Assembly: GCA_012511425.1 (NCBI GenBank)
Contig: JAAZGC010000283.1
Location: 1-5,307, forward strand
DNA: 5,307 nt
From: Clostridiales bacterium
Lineage (GTDB): Bacteria; Bacillota; Clostridia; Oscillospirales; CAG-272
Direction: 5' to 3'
A program made the position numbers and the translations under genes. The first letter of the stretch is position 1. Each line of letters begins with the position of its first letter. The notes beneath the pieces were generated by a model. The model was given only the letters and a program-made list of their open reading frames with translations, ran no database searches and was not told the origin of the DNA. Positions 1-4,570 of this stretch are shown one piece after another.

Positions 1-753
1 GCCTGCGGCGGTAAAGGGGAAACTCCGATTGAGGAAACAACAGCAAATGAAACTCCGGCAGCACAAACCGATTCGGTTTCCGAGTCTCCGAAATTTGATG
101 AAGTTTCAATAGGCGACTATATTTCTTTCGGCAGATATGAGCAAAATAACGTTATCGAAGACGGCCGGGAAGACATATCCTGGCTCGTGCTGGCTAAAGA
201 AGACAACAAAATTCTCATAATCAGCGAGTATGCCCTTGACCGCAAAAACTACCACGACACGGACGAAGACGTGACATGGGAAACCTGCGATCTTCGCAAA
301 TGGCTCAACAAAGACTTTTTGGAAGAGGCATTCACGGAAAGCGAACAAAAAAGAATCGCGGAAACCTCTTTGGAAAACAAAGAAAATTCAACCTATAAAA
401 CAGACGGCGGCAACGCTACCGTCGACAGGATTTTTGCTTTCAGCGAAGAAGAGTGTTATATATATTTCCCGGAGGGAGCGGCTTATGAGAAAGCTCTCTT
501 CACGGCGCCCACCGATTATGCGGTTGCGAAAGGCGCTTACAGGGGCGGTGTCGGAGATTTGGATATCGATACCAAACTCGGAGTTTGGTGGCTCAGAACT
601 CCCGGAGCATTCCCCGACATGGCAATGTGCGTTATTGTCGGCGTAGTGAAATCAGACGGCGCTCCCGTTGATGATTTTTGGGAAGGCGAAGACGGTGAGA
701 AGATGCCCTGGGGCGGAAGCGTCCGCCCCGCGATGTGGATAACGGCCGGATAA
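1..753 (+). CDS. DUF6273 domain lipoprotein, 5' end missing
   Basis: Frame 1 is open from the first base to the TAA at 751-753, giving 250 residues with the start outside the window. The first residues, ACGGKGE, look like the end of a lipobox plus the acylated cysteine (residue 2), so the mature protein is probably complete and only the signal peptide is lost. Residues 5-36 are a Thr/Glu/Pro/Ala-rich tether. From about residue 37 to the end it matches what I know of DUF6273: IGDYISFGRYEQ, a WLVL strand, WETCDLRKWLN followed by DFLEEAF, TDGGNATVDRIF, WWLRTPG, and the closing VRPAMWI. The domain's function is not established; it is frequent in secreted and surface proteins of Clostridia. Its codons look more AT-rich than those of the downstream genes. 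The family call is good; the cellular role is unknown. Confidence 0.85.
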   Translation, partial: ACGGKGETPIEETTANETPAAQTDSVSESPKFDEVSIGDYISFGRYEQNNVIEDGREDISWLVLAKEDNKILIISEYALDRKNYHDTDEDVTWETCDLRKWLNKDFLEEAFTESEQKRIAETSLENKENSTYKTDGGNATVDRIFAFSEEECYIYFPEGAAYEKALFTAPTDYAVAKGAYRGGVGDLDIDTKLGVWWLRTPGAFPDMAMCVIVGVVKSDGAPVDDFWEGEDGEKMPWGGSVRPAMWITAG

Positions 754-786
754 AAACTCGAAGAAAATTAAATCAAGCGCAGAGAT

Positions 787-824
787 ATCGCCGCAAAAGC
801 CCTTTTTTGGGGTAATGCGGCGAT
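787..824 (+). terminator. Hairpin after the DUF6273 gene, weak terminator candidate
   Basis: ATCGCCGCA (787-795) and TGCGGCGAT (816-824) form a perfect 9-bp stem; inside it CCC (800-802) can pair with GGG around a six-T loop. It lies 33 bases after the stop codon, where a terminator is expected. The bases that follow (GGTTTACTTAG) are not a proper T tract, so efficient intrinsic termination is doubtful. It may instead be a 3'-end stabilising hairpin. Confidence 0.4.
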
Positions 825-873
825 GGTTTACTTAGAAAAAACACAATTAATGACTTTACTTCAGGAAAAACTC

Positions 874-900
874 TTTGTTAGCCGCTGCGCGGCTAACAAA
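874..900. repeat. Perfect 12-bp inverted repeat, 3-base loop
   Basis: TTTGTTAGCCGC (874-885) and GCGGCTAACAAA (889-900) pair perfectly around TGC. On the + strand no T run follows. On the - strand the stem is followed by GAGTTTTTCC, the terminator-like reading. No convincing - strand gene runs toward it within the window, so it may be a relic, a bidirectional terminator shared with readthrough, or a supercoiling-sensitive cruciform just upstream of the next promoter. Confidence 0.6.
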
Positions 901-922
901 TTAACAAACAGTTCATGTAATT

Positions 923-951
923 TTGACGCAATTATTATATAATTAGTTATA
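923..951 (+). promoter_or_regulatory. Candidate sigma-A promoter of the solute-binding protein gene
   Basis: TTGACG (923-928) matches the -35 consensus at five of six positions. GTTATA (946-951) lies 17 bp later as a modest -10; TTATAA (947-952) at 18 bp is an alternative. A perfect TATAAT (938-943) also occurs, but it is only 9 bp from TTGACG and has no good -35 of its own. The tract is strongly AT-rich, unlike the flanking genes. Transcription would start near 957, giving an untranslated leader of about 85 bases. That leader includes a GGCGCC-GTTC-GGCGCC hairpin (989-1004). Confidence 0.55.
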
Positions 952-1041
952 ACCTTAAATACCATAACCATACGCCGGAAAAGTTGCCGGCGCCGTTCGG
1001 CGCCTGTACCGGAGCGGCGGGAAAAGGGGGAACCTAACATT

Positions 1042-2538
1042 ATGAAAAAAACATTGCTGCGTCTTATTTCCTTGCTGCTTCTGGCAAGCCTTGTCGCGGG
1101 AGTTGTTCTCGCCTGCGGCGATTCGGGCAAAGAACCGGCGGCAACGACCGCCGCTGCCGACACCACCGCCGAAGAGACGGAAGCGCCGGACCCGCTGGCG
1201 GCATATGATCTCGGCGGCGATACCATCCGCATTTTCACGTCGATCGACGCGACCGACTCGACCAACGCCAACGCCCTGATCCAGGGAACCGGCGAAGAGA
1301 ACGGCGAAATCGTTAACGACACCGTCTACAAGCGCAATATGGACGTCTCCGAGCTGCTCAACGTGCAGTATGAATTCATCCCGGCTTCGGAAACCTATTC
1401 GACGGTTCAGACCGCCGTTTCAAAGATCATCCTTGCCGGCGACGACGTCTACGACCTCATCATCAACGACATCTTCCCGATGGCGAACCTTGCGCTCGAA
1501 GGAATGTTCCGCGACGTTTCGAAGCATCCGGTGTTTAATTTCGAAGCCGAATACTGGTGGCATGAATACATGAAGGACCTTTCGGTTGTCGGCGATACCC
1601 AGTATATCATGACCGGCGACTACTTCATGGACGTGCTCTGCTCGGCGCACGCGCTTTATTTCAACAAGCAGCTCGTCGAAAACATGATGGGCGACCCGGA
1701 TATCATCTACAAAAAGGTGCTTGACGGCAGCTGGACGACCGACGAATTCCTCACCATAATCAGCGACAGCTATCAGGATCTCAACGGCAACACCACGCCG
1801 GATATGGGCGACCTCTGGGGCTTTACCTGCATCGGAATGTGGGGCTCCGCGATTCCCTTCATGATCTGCGGCGACCTCGAATTCGTCAGCCGCGACGCCG
1901 ACGGCTCGATCAGCGGCTATGCGCTTAACAGCGAGCGCGCCGGACGCACCCTCGTCATGCTCAACGACGTCTTCCACAACCCGGCGACCAACACCGGATT
2001 CGGCGATATCCCGGCGCTTGTCTCCAACTTCACCTCCGGCCTGACCGTATTCTGCGGCTACCAGAGAATCGGCGATTTCGCCAACTTCCGCGACACCGAG
2101 TTCGACGTCGGCGTCGCCCCTTATCCGAAGCTTGACGCAGATCAGGAAAGATATGTTACAAGCTCTCACGACACCACCGAAATCGGCGTCATCCCGGTAA
2201 CCTCGTCGAAGTTCGACAACACCTGCGTCGCAATCGAGGCGCTCTGCCGCGAAACCCACCGCCAGGTGCTGCCCGCTTACTACGAGACCGCGCTGAAGGT
2301 AAAATATGCCCGCGACGATATCACATCCCAGATGCTCGATATCATCCATGAAAATCTCCGCGTCAGCTTCCCGATCGCCTATAACGGCTATCTCGGCGGA
2401 ATATTTTTGAACGATCCTTTCTCGACCCCGCTCAGCGGCAAGAAGACCGACTTTGCCTCCACCATGGCGAAGATCGAATCGAAGGCCACGAAGAACATCG
2501 AGAAGATGATTGAGACTTATCAGACGAATGTTGGCTAA
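1042..2538 (+). CDS. ABC-type extracellular solute-binding lipoprotein
   Basis: This 498-residue protein should be anchored outside the cell membrane and deliver a solute, probably a sugar or oligosaccharide (inferred), to an ABC importer. Residues 1-25 are a lipoprotein signal: MKKTLLR, a Leu-rich core and the lipobox VLAC with Cys25. Residues 26-54 are a Thr/Ala/Glu-rich tether. The mature domain opens with DLGGDTIRIF (about 56-65) and continues with NGEIVNDTVYKRN (88-99), a pattern I associate with large family-1-like solute-binding proteins of Clostridia. Residues 246-257 (DLNGNTTPDMGD) have the D-N-N-T-D-D spacing of a calcium loop. The start is fixed by the signal peptide and by AAGGGGG ending 11 bases upstream. 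No permease or ATPase gene adjoins it; promoter and terminator suggest a single-gene transcript. The substrate cannot be read from sequence. A long open frame on the opposite strand is a shadow. Confidence 0.9.
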   Translation: MKKTLLRLISLLLLASLVAGVVLACGDSGKEPAATTAAADTTAEETEAPDPLAAYDLGGDTIRIFTSIDATDSTNANALIQGTGEENGEIVNDTVYKRNMDVSELLNVQYEFIPASETYSTVQTAVSKIILAGDDVYDLIINDIFPMANLALEGMFRDVSKHPVFNFEAEYWWHEYMKDLSVVGDTQYIMTGDYFMDVLCSAHALYFNKQLVENMMGDPDIIYKKVLDGSWTTDEFLTIISDSYQDLNGNTTPDMGDLWGFTCIGMWGSAIPFMICGDLEFVSRDADGSISGYALNSERAGRTLVMLNDVFHNPATNTGFGDIPALVSNFTSGLTVFCGYQRIGDFANFRDTEFDVGVAPYPKLDADQERYVTSSHDTTEIGVIPVTSSKFDNTCVAIEALCRETHRQVLPAYYETALKVKYARDDITSQMLDIIHENLRVSFPIAYNGYLGGIFLNDPFSTPLSGKKTDFASTMAKIESKATKNIEKMIETYQTNVG

Positions 2539-2540
2539 AT

Positions 2541-2580
2541 GAATAGCGCCGCAGGTGCTATTCGCGAATATTTCCTGCGG
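2541..2580 (+). other. Possible H-type pseudoknot in the 3' untranslated region
   Basis: Three bases after the solute-binding gene's stop, GAATAGC (2541-2547) pairs with GCTATTC (2557-2563). The loop sequence CCGCAGG (2549-2555) is in turn fully complementary to CCTGCGG (2574-2580). This gives two perfect 7-bp stems, single-base first and second loops, and a 10-base third loop rich in A and T, which is workable H-type geometry. An alternative is the 12-base palindrome TATTCGCGAATA (2559-2570), which would compete with the first stem. No known RNA family is recognised. Confidence 0.45.
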
Positions 2581-2674
2581 AAAGATATCGCTGTACCAAA
2601 GGTAAGTCTTTATCGGTGTTTTCCTTAAAAAATGCCGGAATTGAATTGCCAATCCCTTTCCTTTCTTTCTGTAT

Positions 2675-2713
2675 CGGAGCGCCGGACGATTATCGTCCGG
2701 CGCTCCGTTTTGT
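2675..2713 (+). terminator. Intrinsic terminator after the solute-binding protein gene
   Basis: CGGAGCGCCGGACGA (2675-2689) pairs perfectly over 15 bp with the complementary arm at 2693-2707, leaving the three-base loop TTA, and TTTTGT follows. The stem is strong and GC-rich, with a pyrimidine run (CTTTCCTTTCTTTC) upstream. It ends the solute-binding gene transcript about 170 bases after its stop and isolates it from the ribosomal operon. The T tract is short, but the stem compensates. Confidence 0.85.
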
Positions 2714-2864
2714 ACTTGTGCACCGCTTTGCGGTACACCGGAACGAAACGGTTAAGAATTGGTTTATGCTTTTTTTATTCGGATTTTACTTCGCAAAATG
2801 CTTTTGCGGCGGGATGACCGAACCGCCGGATGTTATATTCAACACATTGTTTACGAAAAAGTTT
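2714..2864. other. Non-coding stretch with small hairpins, no gene seen
   Basis: This is the middle of the 490-base gap between the solute-binding gene and rpmG. It holds a hairpin at 2718-2738 (GTGCACCGC/GCGGTACAC, one mismatch, TTT loop), a seven-T run at 2770-2776, and a perfect 7-bp hairpin at 2792-2808 (CGCAAAA/TTTTGCG). A TG-T-TATATT extended -10-like string lies at 2831-2839 but has no -35. A + strand open frame (2616-3125) crosses the terminator, the promoter and rpmG in another frame. It has no ribosome-binding site or family resemblance, so I do not call it. Confidence 0.6.
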
Positions 2865-2898
2865 ACATTTCCTGCGATTGACATACCGCAGGAAATGT
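2865..2898. repeat. Perfect 12-bp inverted repeat over the operon promoter, operator candidate
   Basis: ACATTTCCTGCG (2865-2876) and CGCAGGAAATGT (2887-2898) are exact inverted copies separated by 10 bp, with arm centres 22 bp apart, about two helical turns. The dyad centre falls inside the -35 hexamer, and the right arm fills most of the spacer. Because it lies upstream of the predicted start it would not be in the operon RNA, so a DNA-binding dimer or tetramer is a better explanation than an RNA hairpin. The 10-base core ATTTCCTGCG recurs at 2570-2579. Confidence 0.7.
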
Positions 2899-2906
2899 GG
2901 TATAAT
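2878..2906 (+). promoter_or_regulatory. Perfect-consensus sigma-A promoter of the rpmG-rplA operon
   Basis: TTGACA (2878-2883) and TATAAT (2901-2906) match the consensus exactly with the optimal 17-bp spacer. Transcription should start near 2912-2914. Such strength fits a ribosomal protein operon. The -35 and spacer are embedded in a perfect inverted repeat (2865-2898), so a bound protein there would block RNA polymerase. Confidence 0.9.
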
Positions 2907-2913
2907 ATTTCTA

Positions 2914-2936
2914 CCTCTCCGGAGGGGCTTTTTTTT
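2914..2936 (+). terminator. Compact hairpin plus eight T at the transcription start
   Basis: CCTCT (2914-2918) pairs with AGGGG (2923-2927), including one G-T wobble, around CCGG. One C and then eight T (2929-2936) follow. This has the form of an intrinsic terminator, but it begins at or within a base or two of the predicted transcription start, so RNA made here would be only about 25 bases long. It may stop readthrough from upstream, act as a promoter-proximal attenuator, or merely be a hairpin cap on the leader. Confidence 0.5.
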
Positions 2937-2975
2937 GCGTCTTTATCCGGACAGAGGGAGATAGATCAATCGATT

Positions 2976-3007
2976 GCCTTTCTCCCGGCATTATGCCGGC
3001 GGAGGGC
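2976..3007 (+). promoter_or_regulatory. Leader hairpin upstream of the rpmG ribosome-binding site
   Basis: The inner stem CCGGCA/TGCCGG (2985-2990 with 2994-2999, loop TTA) is perfect. Outside a small internal loop, GCCTTTC (2976-2982) pairs with GGAGGGC (3001-3007) using two wobbles. The structure ends 9 bases before the GGAGG (3017-3021) of rpmG. The GGAG at 3001-3004 is a decoy Shine-Dalgarno held in the stem. It could tune rpmG translation or stabilise the leader; there is no match to a known leader family that I recognise. Confidence 0.45.
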
Positions 3008-3028
3008 AAAATACACGGAGGTAAAACC

Positions 3029-3178
3029 ATGCGTGCCAAAATCACCCTTTCCTGCAACGAATGCAAGCGCCGCAACTACGACACGACCAAGAACAAGAAG
3101 AACACACCCGATCGCGTCGAGCTGAGCAAGTATTGCCGTTTCTGCAAGAAGCACACCGATCACCGCGAGACTAAGTAA
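3029..3178 (+). CDS. rpmG: 50S ribosomal protein L33 (bL33)
   Basis: This 49-residue basic protein of the large ribosomal subunit lies near the exit site. It is recognised by MRAKITLSCNECKRRNY and the C-terminal KYCRFCKKHTDHRETK. It is the zinc-binding (C+) form: Cys9, Cys12, Cys36 and Cys39 make two CxxC knuckles. In bacteria such as Bacillus, the C+ form can be replaced by a zinc-free paralogue under zinc limitation; no paralogue is visible here. The start at 3029 is chosen because GGAGG lies 7 bases upstream and the length is standard. An in-frame ATG at 2993 would add 12 residues unlike the family and sits inside a hairpin. It is the first gene of the operon; secE follows after 11 bases. 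Confidence 0.97.
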   Translation: MRAKITLSCNECKRRNYDTTKNKKNTPDRVELSKYCRFCKKHTDHRETK

Positions 3179-3189
3179 GCGGGGACGAA

Positions 3190-3468
3190 ATGGCAGACAA
3201 CGAAAAGACGGTTGACAAGGCCGTAAAAACCGCGAAGCCGGAAAAGCCGGCCAAGCCGAAGGCTCCGAAAGTCAGCATCAAAGAGCGCGTTTCTAATTTT
3301 ATCCGCGAATATCGCAGCGAGCTTAAGAAGATAGTCTGGTTTTCAAGAGAAGCTACTTTAAAGAGCAGCGTTTTCGTAATCATTTCGCTGCTGATCTGCG
3401 CGGCCGTTCTCGGCGTTACCGATTTCACTCTCTCAAAGGCGATCCTCGCCCTCGGGAAGCTGATCTGA
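3190..3468 (+). CDS. secE: Preprotein translocase subunit SecE
   Basis: SecE is the clamp subunit of the SecYEG channel in the cell membrane. The 92-residue protein has the single-span form usual in Gram-positive bacteria. Residues 1-27 form a Lys/Pro/Ala-rich tail (KPEKPAKPKAPK). Residues 30-58 hold the conserved amphipathic helix and hinge, IREYRSELKKIVWFSREATLK read in two parts (IREYRSELKK, IVWFSREATLK). Residues 60-77 are the membrane span, and 78-92 the short outer end. The usual hinge motif is W-P-(S/T)-R/K-E; here Phe51 replaces the proline, a variant I believe also occurs in other Clostridia. The ribosome-binding site is GGGG 5 bases before ATG. Its position between rpmG and nusG is the classic location and confirms the call. 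Confidence 0.95.
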   Translation: MADNEKTVDKAVKTAKPEKPAKPKAPKVSIKERVSNFIREYRSELKKIVWFSREATLKSSVFVIISLLICAAVLGVTDFTLSKAILALGKLI

Positions 3469-3478
3469 GCGCGGAAAA

Positions 3479-4021
3479 ATGAGCGACTTCGGCAATTCCA
3501 CCGACATAGCCTGGTTTGTGGCGCACACCTACTCCGGCTATGAAAACAAGGTGAGAGACAATATCCTCAAAATCATCGAGAACCGCGCCGACATGAAGGA
3601 CAAAATCCTCGAAGTCCGCGTTCCCACCGTCACCCGCATCGAAAAGCAGGACGGCGTTGAAGTCGAGATAGAGGAAAAAGTCTACCCCAGCTATGTGCTG
3701 GTCAAAATGATGATGACCGATGAAACGTGGCACGTAATCCGCAATATCCGCGGAGTCACCGGTTTTGTCGGACCCGGCTCCCGCCCCGTTCCGCTTACCG
3801 ATGAAGAAATCGCAGCGATCGGAATTGAGGAAGCAAAACCCGAGCTTGCCTTCCGCGAAGGCGACAGCATAAGGGTAAAGAGCGGTCCTCTTGCGGGCTA
3901 TCTGGGCGTCGTCGACTCGATATCCGAAGATTTAAGGACGGTCAAGGTGGTCACATCCATCTTCAACCGCGAGACGACGGTAGAGCTTCCCTCAACCGAC
4001 ATAGAGCCGGTCATCGGTTAA
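3479..4021 (+). CDS. nusG: Transcription termination/antitermination factor NusG
   Basis: NusG binds the RNA polymerase clamp and affects elongation, pausing and Rho-dependent termination, and can link polymerase to the ribosome through S10. The 180 residues are normal length. The NGN domain covers about 10-110: WFVAHTYSGYENKV (12-25), YPSYVLVKM, the conserved W-x-V-I-R and RGVTGFVGPGSRPVPL. The KOW domain covers about 125-178: GDSIRVKSGPLAGYLGVV, then IFNRETTVEL. In the last motif the common FGR is FNR, a mild change. The ATG lies 10 bases after the secE stop, with only a weak GCGGA site, so translation is probably coupled to secE. The next gene, rplK, has its own leader. Confidence 0.97.
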   Translation: MSDFGNSTDIAWFVAHTYSGYENKVRDNILKIIENRADMKDKILEVRVPTVTRIEKQDGVEVEIEEKVYPSYVLVKMMMTDETWHVIRNIRGVTGFVGPGSRPVPLTDEEIAAIGIEEAKPELAFREGDSIRVKSGPLAGYLGVVDSISEDLRTVKVVTSIFNRETTVELPSTDIEPVIG

Positions 4022-4111
4022 GCCGCATTCTGCGGCAGCACCCTTTCGTGGGAGGAAGATAAATTTTTTCATGTCTTCCGAATAACCACAAAGCGGCGAT
4101 AATCCCGCCGC
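4022..4111 (+). promoter_or_regulatory. rplK leader: hairpins flanking the L1 site, possible alternative pairing
   Basis: Two GC-rich hairpins frame the putative L1 site. One is GCCGCA/TGCGGC (4022-4027 with 4031-4036, loop TTC). The other is GCGGCG/CGCCGC (4093-4098 with 4106-4111), which ends three bases before the AGGAGG of rplK. The 5' arm GCCGC (4022-4026) can also pair with GCGGC (4093-4097), so a long-range alternative fold is possible. Neither hairpin has a T tract, so termination is unlikely. Any switching is inference. Confidence 0.4.
4048..4089 (+). promoter_or_regulatory. Probable ribosomal protein L1 autoregulatory site (23S mimic)
   Basis: GTGG (4048-4051) pairs with CCAC (4086-4089), and GGAAGA (4054-4059) pairs with TCTTCC (4074-4079). 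This leaves the asymmetric inner loop GA opposite GAATAA. From memory, the L1-binding region of 23S rRNA has a GGTGGGAGG arm facing GAAATACCAC, which this closely copies, and similar strings occur between nusG and rplK in many Firmicutes. L1 repression of the L11-L1 mRNA is established in E. coli. Binding here would keep ribosomes off rplK and, by coupling, rplA. Confidence 0.8.
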
Positions 4112-4131
4112 GACAGGAGGTACTTAAATCC

Positions 4132-4557
4132 ATGGCAAAGAAAATTACGGGATATGTAAAACTCCAGCTTCCCGCCGGCAAGGCAACCCCTCAGCCGCCG
4201 GTAGGCCCCGCACTCGGTCAGTACGGCGTTTCGATAGGCAACTTCACGAAGGAGTTCAACGAAAAGACCAAGGACCAGATGGGACTTATCATCCCCTGCG
4301 TCATCACGATTTACGCCGACCGCAGCTTCACTTTCATCCTCAAAACCCCGCCGGCTTCCGTCCTTATTAAGAAAGCCGCCGGAATCGAGACCGCATCGGG
4401 CGTTCCGAACAAGGAAAAAGTCGGAAGCATCGCAAAGGCTCAGGTCGAGGAGATTGCGAAAACCAAGATGCCCGATCTCAACGCCGCTTCCCTCGAAGCC
4501 GCCATGAGCATGGTAGCCGGAACCGCCCGTTCAATGGGCGTCAAGGTTGTTGACTGA
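4132..4557 (+). CDS. rplK: 50S ribosomal protein L11 (uL11)
   Basis: L11 forms the GTPase-associated centre at the base of the ribosomal stalk, binding 23S rRNA helices 43-44 and affecting factor binding and stringent-response sensing. The 141 residues are standard length. The N-terminal domain (1-70) shows VKLQLPAGKATPQPPVGPAL and then GQYGVSIGNFTKEFN; the prolines near 20-26 belong to the thiostrepton-binding region. The C-terminal rRNA-binding domain (about 75-141) shows KTPPASVLIKKAAG, NKEKVGSIAKAQVEEIAK and GTARSMGVKV. AGGAGG lies 11 bases before ATG. The 110-base leader contains the L1 site. The stop is 13 bases before rplA, whose Shine-Dalgarno overlaps the rplK stop codon, so the two are tightly coupled. 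Confidence 0.98.
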   Translation: MAKKITGYVKLQLPAGKATPQPPVGPALGQYGVSIGNFTKEFNEKTKDQMGLIIPCVITIYADRSFTFILKTPPASVLIKKAAGIETASGVPNKEKVGSIAKAQVEEIAKTKMPDLNAASLEAAMSMVAGTARSMGVKVVD

Positions 4558-4570
4558 GGAGGGAATAAGA

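Noticed and set aside
938..943. Perfect TATAAT as -10 of the solute-binding gene promoter
   Set aside because: The only good -35 (TTGACG) is 9 bp away and no suitable hexamer lies 16-18 bp upstream; kept only as an alternative.
861..1322. - strand open frame of 153 residues
   Set aside because: It overlaps the signal peptide and tether of the solute-binding gene; its Ser/Ala-rich translation is the complement of the GC-rich Thr/Ala codons.
1420..2652. Long - strand open frame (410 residues) opposite the solute-binding gene
   Set aside because: It mirrors the codon bias of a clear + strand gene, has no recognisable family or ribosome-binding site, and runs across the solute-binding gene's 3' end.
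2935..2964. Nine-codon leader peptide (TTG start, after GGAGGGG at 2921-2927)
   Set aside because: Spacing is acceptable, but the start codon is weak, the peptide (LRLYPDRGR) has no regulatory codon run, and the GGAGGGG lies in a hairpin.
2993..3028. Upstream ATG extending L33 by 12 residues
   Set aside because: The extension is unlike L33, begins in a hairpin loop, and a good GGAGG directly precedes the standard start at 3029.
2616..3125. + strand open frame of 169 residues in the gap before rpmG
   Set aside because: It spans a strong terminator, the consensus promoter and part of rpmG in another frame; its translation is low-complexity at the end and has no ribosome-binding site.
3179..3189. 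tRNA gene between rpmG and secE, as in some related genomes
   Set aside because: The gap is only 11 bases, so no tRNA fits.
4547..4570. TTG start extending L1 by eight residues
   Set aside because: It lies within the end of rplK, has no Shine-Dalgarno, and the ATG at 4571 follows GAGGAGGG at ideal spacing.
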